From assembly GCA_938014915.1 (NCBI GenBank), contig CALLQQ010000046.1, positions 1-17,296 on the forward strand: 17,296 nt of DNA. Reading direction: 5' to 3'. Positions 8,027-15,061 of the stretch are shown in pieces; positions within the stretch are counted from its first letter, which is position 1, and each line of letters starts with the position of its first letter. A program made the position numbers and the translations under genes. The stretch is from an uncultured Clostridia bacterium. GTDB taxonomy: Bacteria; Bacillota; Clostridia; Oscillospirales; Ruminococcaceae. The notes beneath the pieces are model-generated. The model worked only from the letters and a program-made list of their open reading frames with translations, was not told the DNA's origin and ran no database searches.

Positions 8027-8743
8027 ATGAATGTAGCATTCTACTCAGCATCGACAGGACTAATCCAGACGCAAAGGAGCCTTAATGTAACAGCGAACAA
8101 CATTGCTAATGTCAACACTCCAGGATATAAAGCAATGCGTTCTTCCTTTGCCGATTTAATCTATACTAATCCGAAAAACGGATTGCCACAATTGCAAGAG
8201 GGGCACGGCGCATATATAGCAAAAACCGATCTAATGTTCAGCATCGGCCAGCTTGAAATGACTGATCAGCTGCTTGATTTTGCCATACCGAGTGAGGGTT
8301 TTTTCGCTGTTATGGATGGTGGCGGCACCGTCGCCTATACAAAAGATGGCTCATTCAGCATTAGCGAAATGGGCGGCACGTGGTATCTTGTTAATAAAAA
8401 TGGCGACCGTGTTCTTGATAATAATTCGTTGCCGATAGCTATCGATAATGCTTCTGGCGAGATTGATTATAGTGAAATTGTTAATGCAATCGGTGTATAT
8501 ACATTCGATAATCCATACGGTATTGAGGCGGTGGGCGATAATTTATATATGCCGACGGATAGCTCAGGGCAACCAGTAGCGAATCCGAATCTTGATAAAT
8601 TGGCGGGAGCGCTTGAACGTTCGAACGTTGATCTTGCTAATGAAATGATAAAAACAATCGAAACGCAAAGAGCATATCAACTCAATGCACGGATCGTGCA
8701 AACGGCAGACGAACTGGAGAGAATAGCGAATTCCCTCAGATAA
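8027..8743 (+). CDS. flgG: Flagellar rod/hook-basal body protein, FlgG-like
   Basis: 238 residues. The N terminus carries the rod motif (TQRSLNVTANNIANVNTPGYK) and the C terminus carries the classic FlgG-type end (SNVDLANEMIKTIETQRAYQ, followed by LNARIVQTADELERIANSLR). It is 13 bases downstream of the previous rod gene and clearly paralogous to it. It probably forms the distal rod; FlhP is the name of the Bacillus counterpart. The Shine-Dalgarno AGGGGGTAA precedes ATG 8027. Confidence 0.87.
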   Translation: MNVAFYSASTGLIQTQRSLNVTANNIANVNTPGYKAMRSSFADLIYTNPKNGLPQLQEGHGAYIAKTDLMFSIGQLEMTDQLLDFAIPSEGFFAVMDGGGTVAYTKDGSFSISEMGGTWYLVNKNGDRVLDNNSLPIAIDNASGEIDYSEIVNAIGVYTFDNPYGIEAVGDNLYMPTDSSGQPVANPNLDKLAGALERSNVDLANEMIKTIETQRAYQLNARIVQTADELERIANSLR

Positions 8744-8797
8744 AACCGCATTTTAGCCGTAGTCCTTCTAACAATTTTTCTAGAAAGCGTGGTAACT

Positions 8798-9421
8798 ATG
8801 TCAATAAAGAATTATGATGAACTGAATCCAATGCACATTGATGTGCTAAAAGAACTTGGCAACATTGGTTCAGGCAATGCCGCAACCGCCATTTCAGCTA
8901 TGCTTGGCAAAGAAGTTGAAATGACCGTTCCAGCCGTTAGTGTGCTTGATTATACTAAGGCGATTGACTTCCTCGGTGGGCCGGAAAATATCGTTGTTGG
9001 CATGTTAGTTAGAATAACGGGCGATATTGAAGGCATGATTATGTTCATATTGCAAAAGCCATTTGCAAATGCCGTGTTAAAAACATTTTTCGGGCAGGAA
9101 GATATTGATATGATGGCATTAGGGGAGAATGAGGCATCCGCAATAAGGGAGATTGGCAATATTATGGCGGCGTCATATGTGAATGCACTATCGCAAATCA
9201 GCGGCAGAATGATAAATATATCGGTGCCGTCTTTGACCGTCGATATGCTCGGCGCCATAATGAGTGTACCAGCCATTGAATTCGGAGCTGTGAGCGATCA
9301 AGTGCTGTTCATTGACGGTACTTTCATACTTGATAATCAATCGATAAAAAGCAACATGATTTTAATACCGGAGATAAATTCCTTGACTTCACTTCTGAGT
9401 AGTTTAGGAGTGGATATATGA
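8798..9421 (+). CDS. cheC: CheY-P phosphatase CheC
   Basis: 207 residues. Both phosphatase signatures of the CheC/CheX/FliY family (D/S-x3-E-x2-N ... P) are intact: E19/N22 with P45, and E118/N121 with P144. It should therefore be a two-site CheC that removes phosphate from CheY-P and binds CheD. A GTG at 8789 is in frame, but AGAAAG at 8782-8787 is only one base from it and 10 bases from ATG 8798, so I chose 8798. The last four bases overlap the start of cheD (ATGA), which suggests coupled translation of these two interacting proteins. Confidence 0.94.
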   Translation: MSIKNYDELNPMHIDVLKELGNIGSGNAATAISAMLGKEVEMTVPAVSVLDYTKAIDFLGGPENIVVGMLVRITGDIEGMIMFILQKPFANAVLKTFFGQEDIDMMALGENEASAIREIGNIMAASYVNALSQISGRMINISVPSLTVDMLGAIMSVPAIEFGAVSDQVLFIDGTFILDNQSIKSNMILIPEINSLTSLLSSLGVDI

Positions 9422-9900
9422 GTAAGACAGTGACTGTTGGAATATCCGATCTTAGCATAGTGAGGTCGCCCGATATATTGGTGACATATGCGCTAGGGTC
9501 GTGCGTTGGCATATGCCTATATGATAAGGTGGTAAAGGTGGCAGGTCTTGCGCATATAATGTTGCCATCTTCACAGGCATCATCGGAGGAAACCTTAAAC
9601 AGAATGAAATATGCCGATACGGCGATTGTTGATATGGTAAAAAGAATGAGCATTTTCGGCGCGCAACTGGGCAGAATTACGGCGAGAATTGCTGGTGGAG
9701 CGCAGATGTTTGCGGCAAGTAGTGATATTTACAATATTGGTGAGAGGAACTTAAAAGCAGTTACAGAGATTTTAGGTGGTCTTGCAATACCAATTATAGC
9801 GAGGGATACGGGAAAGAATTACGGGCGCACCGTATATTTCGATGCAGGCACGGGGGAAGTGAGGGTTAAATCAGCGGTAGAAGGCATTAAGACAATTTAG
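9418..9900 (+). CDS. cheD: Chemoreceptor glutamine deamidase CheD
   Basis: 160 residues, full length for CheD. The catalytic triad is recognisable: T23 (LVTYALGS), the nucleophile C29 (LGSCVG) and H46 (GLAHIMLP), with the same Thr-Cys-His spacing as in characterised CheD proteins. The enzyme deamidates Gln residues of chemoreceptors and stimulates CheC; CheY-P, CheC and CheD form a feedback loop in Gram-positive chemotaxis. It overlaps cheC by 4 bases. No receptor (MCP) gene is in the window. Confidence 0.95.
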   Translation: MSKTVTVGISDLSIVRSPDILVTYALGSCVGICLYDKVVKVAGLAHIMLPSSQASSEETLNRMKYADTAIVDMVKRMSIFGAQLGRITARIAGGAQMFAASSDIYNIGERNLKAVTEILGGLAIPIIARDTGKNYGRTVYFDAGTGEVRVKSAVEGIKTI

Positions 9901-9942
9901 CAATATCATAGTGAGATAATTATTGATGAGGGGGGAAGTCGG

Positions 9943-11403
9943 TTGCTTGATAATGTAGATATAAATAAGACACAGGAAGATGAGAATACAAAGAACATAG
10001 ATGAAGAAATAGATGGGGTTGTACCGCCCGAACCAGTAGATGCGAAGATAGAAATAGAAGTATCTAATACTAATATGGAGGCATATATATATGTATTTGC
10101 CCCCGAACATGGTGGTAAGGATATTACTGCCGATGATATAAATAAAGCACTTGAAAAAGAGAAGATAATTTCCGGCATTGACCACGATATTATCAGGCGA
10201 TTAGTGGAGGGGAAGGAATATAATACCCAGATACAAGTTGCGAGCGGAACCGCCCAAATCGATGGCGAAGATGGCTATATTATAAGACATTTCGAGGAGG
10301 AGAAGACACTAGCGCCAAAACAACGTGATGATGGCACTGTTGACTTCAAGGACTTAGGATTAATACATAATATAACTAAAGGAACGGAAATTTGCGATAT
10401 TATACTTCCGACGGATGGCACGCCTGGCGAAGATATTAAAGGCAAAATCCTAGCACCTAGAAAGGGGAGGCCTGCCATAATACCGAGGGGTACGAATACG
10501 GGGCTGAATGCCGATCAAACCAAGTTGCTTAGCCTAGCCGATGGTAACCTTGTTTGCCAAGCTGGCAAGTTCTCGGTTGAAACTGCGATTACAATATCGG
10601 AAGATGTAGGACTAGCGACCGGCAACATTAATTTCATCGGCGATGTCGTTGTAAAGGGCAATGTGCTAGAGGGATTCGCGATTACTTCCGATAAAAATAT
10701 CACGGTTCAGGGAATGGTATATGGAGCGAAGATTGAGGCGGGCGGAAGCATCACAGTGAGGAATGGTGCAATTAATAGCACATTAACTGCTAAACATAAT
10801 ATCACGTGTAAATTCGCCGAAAATTGTAAAATGTTCTCCCATAAAGATATTAAGGCGGATTCGCTAATTCTATGTGAAACGAAGTGCCTAGGCGAATTAA
10901 CCGCCGTCGGGCAGCCCGGCGTTATAATGGGCGGTGTTCATGTTGTGACGAACAACGTCACTGCGAATTACATCGGCTCAAAGGCATATATGCACACATC
11001 AATTACCGTCGGCGATCATGCGATTCTATTTGAAGAGAAGATGGAATTAGAGAAGCAAATTGCGCAAATTGATGCCGAGATTTTAAGATATGATCAGGCT
11101 ATCGAATATCTTGAAGAAATTAAGAAAACAACTCCACTACCGCCCGAGAGGGAGGTTATACTGGGCAATGCGAAGAAGCTCAAGATTCGCAAAGGGATAG
11201 AGAAGAATCCGATTCTGCGCAGAATAAAAGAGATTGATACATTTATAGGAGCGAAGAAGAATTTACGTGTCGCCTGTCAGAAAGTACTCTACCCTAATGT
11301 GAAAATTACTCTATCGAGTTTTGTTCTAAGTGTTGAGCAGGAGAATAGCCGATGCAGAGTATATGTTGATAAAGAAGATGGAATAGTAATTCGTCCTTTA
11401 TAA
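9943..11403 (+). CDS. FapA family protein (DUF342), TTG start
   Basis: 486 residues. The first ~40 residues are acidic and probably disordered. A FapA-type N-terminal region follows, then a Gly-rich right-handed beta-helix section (about residues 190-350, with repeated short strands such as NINFIGDVVVKGNVLEGF). A coiled-coil hairpin follows at about residues 360-440 (EEKMELEKQIAQIDAEILRY), then a small C-terminal strand domain. This is the layout of the DUF342/FapA family, which occurs in flagellar and chemotaxis operons of many Firmicutes; its biochemical role is not established. The start is TTG 9943, 7 bases after AGGGGGG (9929-9935); the next in-frame ATG is far inside the conserved region. 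It is the last gene of the flagellar unit. Confidence 0.88.
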   Translation: MLDNVDINKTQEDENTKNIDEEIDGVVPPEPVDAKIEIEVSNTNMEAYIYVFAPEHGGKDITADDINKALEKEKIISGIDHDIIRRLVEGKEYNTQIQVASGTAQIDGEDGYIIRHFEEEKTLAPKQRDDGTVDFKDLGLIHNITKGTEICDIILPTDGTPGEDIKGKILAPRKGRPAIIPRGTNTGLNADQTKLLSLADGNLVCQAGKFSVETAITISEDVGLATGNINFIGDVVVKGNVLEGFAITSDKNITVQGMVYGAKIEAGGSITVRNGAINSTLTAKHNITCKFAENCKMFSHKDIKADSLILCETKCLGELTAVGQPGVIMGGVHVVTNNVTANYIGSKAYMHTSITVGDHAILFEEKMELEKQIAQIDAEILRYDQAIEYLEEIKKTTPLPPEREVILGNAKKLKIRKGIEKNPILRRIKEIDTFIGAKKNLRVACQKVLYPNVKITLSSFVLSVEQENSRCRVYVDKEDGIVIRPL

Positions 11404-11406
11404 AGC

Positions 11407-11434
11407 AAAAATCACCCTATATAGGGTGATTTTT
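11407..11434. terminator. Perfect palindromic terminator ending the flagellar operon
   Basis: A perfect inverted repeat centred between 11420 and 11421: AAAAATCACCCTAT and its exact complement ATAGGGTGATTTTT. It starts 4 bases after the fapA stop. The T-run after the stem makes it a good intrinsic terminator on the + strand, and the symmetric A-run makes it plausible on the minus strand too, as a backstop for hydE. Confidence 0.93.
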
Positions 11435-11462
11435 AATGCTTAAATTGAGTAAATAGTATGTT

Positions 11463-11488
11463 AAAAAGTTGCCCGCCAACACTTTTTT
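11463..11488 (-). terminator. Probable hydE terminator
   Basis: Read on the minus strand, AAAAAGTGTTG pairs with CAACTTTTT across a GC-rich loop (GCGGG), with a two-base bulge, and ends in a U-run. It begins about 18 bases after the hydE stop. The bulge makes it weaker than the neighbouring palindrome. Confidence 0.6.
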
Positions 11489-11505
11489 GCATTAATCCAG
11501 TGCTG

Positions 11506-12573
11506 TCAACAAATAGAGTCGGCACTATCAACACTCCGATGATCGCCCCTCGACATATCGGGGATAAGTCCGATGCTTCTAATCCGATCAATCATGAAGC
11601 CAAGACATTCCGATGCTTCATCGGATACGAAAGTTTTGCCATCGTATAGCCTATACTTTGAGCGCTGTTCGCTCGGTGTTAAATTCGGCATTAGAACATT
11701 GGCGCCAGCATTCAGGGCAAGGATTTGCCCATGCGAATTGTCGACTGCTCCTAATGCCGTTGTAGCAGGGAGCAGGACATTCGGCAACATTAGACGCAGA
11801 ATTGACAACATTAATGCAACTTTTTTAGCGGAACCAGCGCTAGAGGTTGCAAGCGGCGTACTCCCATGCGGAACGAATGGACCGACGCCGACCATATGCG
11901 GTGATAATTCTTTTAAGAAAAGAATATCTTTAACTAAGTCCTCATCAGTTTGGCGAGGTAGTCCGACCATGAACCCTGCCCCAGTTTGAAAGCCGATACT
12001 TTTCAAATTCATCAGGCATTGCCGCCGTGATTCGAATGTAAGACCTGGATGCAATGATGAATATAACTCATCCGATGCTGTTTCGTGCCGCAGTAGATAC
12101 CTATCCCCACCTGCACGATAGTATCGCAAATATGATTCTTTCGACTTTTCGCCGATAGAAAGAGTAACTGCGCAATCGGGGAATTTGCCCTTAATTGCAC
12201 GGATAATTTCTACAATTAAATCGTCGGTAAAATAGCTATCTTCGCCACCCTGTAACACGAAAGTACGCAAACCGAGCGAATAGCCATTATCGCAAATTGC
12301 AAGAATTTGCTCCGATGTCAAGCGGTAACGCTGTGCGTTCCTATTACCGGCACGTAGCCCGCAGTAAAGGCAATTTTGCTTGCAATAGCTTGAAATTTCA
12401 ATAAGACCACGCATGAAAACCCTATCACCATAGGTGGAGCGGCGCACGGTCCTTGCTATCCCATGAAGATAGAGCATTTCATCATCGCTAATCGTGCTAA
12501 TTAGCTGAAGAAACTCACTCCCCTCCAGCTGCTTATCACGATGTAATTTATCGATTAAACCAATGTTGTTCAT
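11506..12573 (-). CDS. hydE: [FeFe]-hydrogenase maturation radical SAM protein HydE
   Basis: 355 residues. The radical SAM cluster motif CX3CX2C is at C64, C68 and C71 (YCKQNCLYCGLR). HydE-type sequence continues throughout: RYRLTSEQIL, GLRTFVLQGGED, LRHETASDELY, the VGVGPFVPHGSTPL loop, LLPATTALGAVD, and NAGANVLMPNLTPSEQRSKY. HydE acts with HydF and HydG to build the catalytic H-cluster; neither partner nor a hydrogenase is in the window. Of the cysteines near the C terminus that hold an auxiliary cluster in some HydE proteins, only one (ECLGF) seems present. I placed the start at the ATG at 12573, with AAAGGAAG about 6 bases upstream. The earlier in-frame ATG (12636) lacks a ribosome binding site and overlaps the -10 box. 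PylB/BioB-like relatives are less likely. Confidence 0.9.
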   Translation of the reverse strand: MNNIGLIDKLHRDKQLEGSEFLQLISTISDDEMLYLHGIARTVRRSTYGDRVFMRGLIEISSYCKQNCLYCGLRAGNRNAQRYRLTSEQILAICDNGYSLGLRTFVLQGGEDSYFTDDLIVEIIRAIKGKFPDCAVTLSIGEKSKESYLRYYRAGGDRYLLRHETASDELYSSLHPGLTFESRRQCLMNLKSIGFQTGAGFMVGLPRQTDEDLVKDILFLKELSPHMVGVGPFVPHGSTPLATSSAGSAKKVALMLSILRLMLPNVLLPATTALGAVDNSHGQILALNAGANVLMPNLTPSEQRSKYRLYDGKTFVSDEASECLGFMIDRIRSIGLIPDMSRGDHRSVDSADSIC

Positions 12574-12634
12574 AAAATTCTTCCTTTTCAAATCAGATTT
12601 CTCTTTTTTGTTAAGTGCAAATATAGCTGAATTC

Positions 12635-12663
12635 ATTATATACTATTTTAGGTTACAATGCAA
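12635..12663 (-). promoter_or_regulatory. Probable sigma-A promoter of hydE
   Basis: On the minus strand a perfect TATAAT (12640-12635) lies 17 bases downstream of TTGCAT (12663-12658), a weak -35. Transcription would start near 12628 and give a leader of about 55 bases before ATG 12573. The -35 overlaps one of the CAATGCA motifs of the intergenic cluster. Confidence 0.55.
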
Positions 12664-12727
12664 TTTTCTTTACAATGCACGGAAAGTTGCATACAGAAAA
12701 TTGCATTGCAAAGCACTGCATTGCTAC
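12653..12727. repeat. Cluster of TTACAATGCA / TGCATTG motifs in the divergent promoter region
   Basis: TTACAATGCA occurs at 12653-12662 and 12670-12679. The opposite orientation, TGCATTG, occurs at 12702-12708 (as TTGCATTGCAA) and 12717-12723. Two copies point one way and two the other, and they overlap the -35 boxes of both facing promoters. The layout resembles operator sites for a dimeric regulator, but no regulator gene is adjacent and a chance origin in AT-rich DNA is not excluded. Confidence 0.45.
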
Positions 12728-12750
12728 AATTACAATCTGCCGCATATAAT
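12721..12750 (+). promoter_or_regulatory. Probable sigma-A promoter of the 129-residue unknown gene
   Basis: TTGCTA at 12721-12726 and a perfect TATAAT at 12745-12750, spaced 18 bases, give a predicted start near 12757 and a leader of about 50 bases. The -35 overlaps the last TGCATTG motif. Confidence 0.6.
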
Positions 12751-12809
12751 GGTAATGGGGGAGTAATATCCGCCCAACAGAAGAATTTATCCTAGAAGAT
12801 GGTGATTAT

Positions 12810-13199
12810 ATGACAAGTAGGAGATTAGTTCAAACCCAGAGGAATGTTTTCCAATGTGGCAACTCAACTATTGAAGAAATTATATGTGATATGTGGTTGC
12901 GTGAGCAGATAGTGCCAACGCCAGTTATTAATATGTGTAATGCTAGATCGGTGGTATTATATGCGCAGAATCTTGAGCAATTGCCGATTTCAATTTGTAT
13001 TCAAAGTAGCTATGATGGCAGGAATTTCATTAACGAGCCGGAAATACTGTGCCTTGAACGCAACGAGATTGACAGCATTGTGCCGTGCAGGATTCCACGG
13101 TTTATGAGGGCCGTGGCAGTTAGGAATTCCTATATTAATAGAAATTATGGTTGCAATCATAATTCACGAGCAAGGCTATGGTTCATTGTAGAACGATAG
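12810..13199 (+). CDS. Hypothetical protein, possibly a small beta-sandwich domain
   Basis: 129 residues, no signal peptide and no membrane segment. I do not recognise it with confidence. The C-terminal two thirds look like alternating beta strands: SVVLYAQN, ISICIQSSYDGRNF, IDSIVPCRIPRFMRAVAVRN, ARLWFIVE. This resembles small clostridial proteins of the DUF6385 type (aligned strands with a [YV]xQN, a QxSxDG and a VPxxxxRFxR element), but that is a memory-based impression. Six Cys residues are spread through the chain. It starts at ATG 12810 with GGTGA (12800-12804) as a modest ribosome binding site. It has its own promoter and terminator, so it is monocistronic and divergent from hydE. Confidence 0.75.
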   Translation: MTSRRLVQTQRNVFQCGNSTIEEIICDMWLREQIVPTPVINMCNARSVVLYAQNLEQLPISICIQSSYDGRNFINEPEILCLERNEIDSIVPCRIPRFMRAVAVRNSYINRNYGCNHNSRARLWFIVER

Positions 13200-13206
13200 A
13201 TTAGAT

Positions 13207-13235
13207 AAGGGGCGGAGTAAATCTTCGTCCCTTTT
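13207..13235 (+). terminator. Intrinsic terminator of the unknown gene
   Basis: AAGGGGCGGA (13207-13216) pairs with TTCGTCCCTT (13224-13233), including two G-U pairs, across a seven-base loop, and is followed by a short T-run. It begins 7 bases after the stop codon. Confidence 0.75.
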
Positions 13236-13310
13236 CATTATAAAATCAATGCAATAATACATTAAAGTCACCGAATACCTAAATATCCACATAAATTTTA
13301 ATAAAATGTA

Positions 13311-13339
13311 TGGACTTTTAGGCTAAGTTGCGGTATAAT
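13311..13339 (+). promoter_or_regulatory. Sigma-A promoter of the PrsA/SurA-like lipoprotein gene
   Basis: TGGACT (13311-13316) and a perfect TATAAT (13334-13339) are separated by exactly 17 bases. Transcription would start near 13346, leaving a leader of about 55 bases before ATG 13401. This also argues against the in-frame ATG at 13344 as a start. The rest of the 200-base gap between the two genes holds only the preceding terminator. Confidence 0.7.
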
Positions 13340-13400
13340 TGTTATGGATATTTGGCATATTTTAATTTATGAATGCAATAAAATAAACAGGGGGAGAATT

Positions 13401-14507
13401 ATGTCTTTACTTAGAAAAATAATTGCTGGAGTGATTACTGTCGGGATTATGCTTTCAGCTGTCGCTTGCACAAGTGATACTAGCAGTGCGGCGGTAATCG
13501 ACGGCATGAATATTAAAGCAGGTATATATATCTTTTACCTTCAGAATGCTATTAATGATGCCCAGCAGATCGCCGAGAAAGAAGATATTTGGGATCTAGA
13601 TATAGAGGACAAGCCGGCAAAGGAATGGATAAAGGACAAGGCAACCGAATATTGCAAGAATTATGTTGGTATAATTCGCAAATTCGATGAGTTAGAGCTA
13701 ACATTATCGAGCGATGATAAGAGCATAATTAATAACCAGGTCAAAACTATTTGGGAAACATATGGCGATGGCTTTGAAGAAGTGGGCATAAGCGAGCAAT
13801 CGTATAACGATATTTCTAAAGCCGACTATATGTATAAGCTAATATTCGATAAATTATATGGCAAGGGCGGCGTTAATGCCGTCGACGATAAGGAGCTTAT
13901 GACATATCTTGATGAGGAATTTCTGCGCTTTAAGAGCATTGCAATCCCGTTAAAGGACGGTAGCGGAAATATTATCAAAAGTGCCGACAGGGAAGATATA
14001 AGAGAACTTGCAGATGAATACCTTGACAGAGCAAAAGATGGCGAGGATTTCGATAAGTTAATTGACGAATATGCAGAACATCGTGAAGAAGAAGTAGAAA
14101 AGGCGAATCCGACTACAACGACGCAAACGGCTCCAACGGATGCAACTGACGATAGCACCGATGAAGAAGTCGACGAGGAAGAGGAAGAAGAGGAAGATAT
14201 ATATGCTAAGGAGAGTATTCTTAAAAAGGACTCAAAAGCATATCCAACTAAAGTTATGGAATTCCTCAATTCCGATTTAAAAATTGGCGAGCCGACCTTT
14301 TTTGAAAGTGATGAGTATTATTATATATTCCTAAGACTTGACATGAAGGAACGCAGCGATTATCTATCAGAAAACAGGGTAAAGATCCTTGAGGTGTATA
14401 AAGATGAGGAACTCAAGGGAATTTTAGAAGATTATTATAAGGATTATTCTGTTGAGAAAAATGACAAGGCATATGATAGATACGATCCCAAAGATATTGT
14501 AATGTAG
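13401..14507 (+). CDS. PrsA/SurA-like peptidyl-prolyl isomerase lipoprotein with acidic insert
   Basis: 368 residues. The N terminus is a lipoprotein signal (LLRKIIAGVITVGIMLSAVAC), with the likely lipidated Cys at residue 23, so the protein should sit on the outer face of the membrane. A helical SurA_N-like region follows to about residue 170. Then comes what looks like the first half of a parvulin domain (RFKSIAIPLKDGSG, then RAKDGEDFDKLIDEYAE), a Thr-rich and Asp/Glu-rich insert (about 232-266), and the second half (YPTKVMEFLNSDLKIGEP, YYYIFLRL). The role would be folding or quality control of exported proteins. Start ATG 13401 follows GGGGGAG at 13390-13396. Isomerase activity is uncertain because the domain is divergent. 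Confidence 0.78.
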   Translation: MSLLRKIIAGVITVGIMLSAVACTSDTSSAAVIDGMNIKAGIYIFYLQNAINDAQQIAEKEDIWDLDIEDKPAKEWIKDKATEYCKNYVGIIRKFDELELTLSSDDKSIINNQVKTIWETYGDGFEEVGISEQSYNDISKADYMYKLIFDKLYGKGGVNAVDDKELMTYLDEEFLRFKSIAIPLKDGSGNIIKSADREDIRELADEYLDRAKDGEDFDKLIDEYAEHREEEVEKANPTTTTQTAPTDATDDSTDEEVDEEEEEEEDIYAKESILKKDSKAYPTKVMEFLNSDLKIGEPTFFESDEYYYIFLRLDMKERSDYLSENRVKILEVYKDEELKGILEDYYKDYSVEKNDKAYDRYDPKDIVM

Positions 14508-14513
14508 TACAAA

Positions 14514-14545
14514 AAAGCCGGTAGAATTATAATTCTACCGGCTTT
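14514..14545. terminator. Bidirectional terminator between converging genes
   Basis: AAAGCCGGTAGAATT (14514-14528) pairs perfectly with AATTCTACCGGCTTT (14531-14545) across a two-base loop. T-rich sequence follows on the + strand and a run of six T follows on the minus strand. It lies 7 bases after the lipoprotein stop and 3 bases after the stop of the minus-strand glycosylase gene, so it serves both. Confidence 0.95.
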
Positions 14546-14547
14546 AT

Positions 14548-15042
14548 CTATTTTAGATAGTTGCGAATTTTACTGTATTCGCTCACCAATTCCTCATAGG
14601 TAAAATTCCCGCAATTTGCAGGGCTAGATGATGGTAAATAAGTCGATGGCACATTCGTTTTAGGATAGCATAGCTGCTGATACAGCTTTGTCGCTTTCAT
14701 TCCCGTTGTGAAGATGGCAGCAATGCATGTGCCTGATAAAATCTCACCGAAATCATTGGCGACAGCATTCTTAATGCTGCTGTCCTTTGCCCCCGCAATA
14801 TCGCATGATGCTAACACATCCCATAATGCTATGTGATGAGTTAGTAGCAAACTCTTCTTTTCGTCGATAGTGTTCGGTAAGGGTTCCCCCAATACATCGG
14901 ATATTATGCGCCAAAAGCGATTTTGCGGATGCCCGTAATAGAATCCATGCTCCCGTGATTTAGGGGAGGGAATCGTGCCGAGAATCAGCACTTGCGAATT
15001 TTCATCGTATACGGGATTGAATGTGTGACTTACTTTATTCAA
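14548..15042 (-). CDS. DNA-deoxyinosine (hypoxanthine) glycosylase, UDG superfamily family 6, TTG start
   Basis: 164 residues, normal for this family. The first motif is LILGTIPSPKSREHGFYYGHPQNRFW (residues 19-44), in which the GxxPS loop and the downstream Gln-Asn-Arg-Phe-Trp are characteristic of hypoxanthine-DNA glycosylases; the C-terminal motif LPSSSPAN (136-143) forms the other wall of the active site. These enzymes remove deaminated bases (mainly hypoxanthine) from DNA. The start is a TTG at 15042, with AAGGGG (15056-15051) 8 bases upstream and no better codon nearby. It is 19 bases downstream of the ECF gene and so is probably the last gene of the coaX operon. Mug/UDG-type relatives are the alternative. 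Confidence 0.88.
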   Translation of the reverse strand: MNKVSHTFNPVYDENSQVLILGTIPSPKSREHGFYYGHPQNRFWRIISDVLGEPLPNTIDEKKSLLLTHHIALWDVLASCDIAGAKDSSIKNAVANDFGEILSGTCIAAIFTTGMKATKLYQQLCYPKTNVPSTYLPSSSPANCGNFTYEELVSEYSKIRNYLK

Positions 15043-15061
15043 GATGAGTACCCCTTAATTA

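Noticed and set aside
12574..12636. Extended hydE start at 12636
   Set aside because: The ATG overlaps the TATAAT box on the minus strand and the added residues are Lys/Asn-rich without HydE similarity.
13344..13400. In-frame ATG at 13344 as the start of the lipoprotein
   Set aside because: It coincides with the predicted transcription start of the TATAAT promoter at 13334-13339, has no ribosome binding site, and would bury the lipoprotein signal. ATG 13401 behind GGGGGAG fits better.
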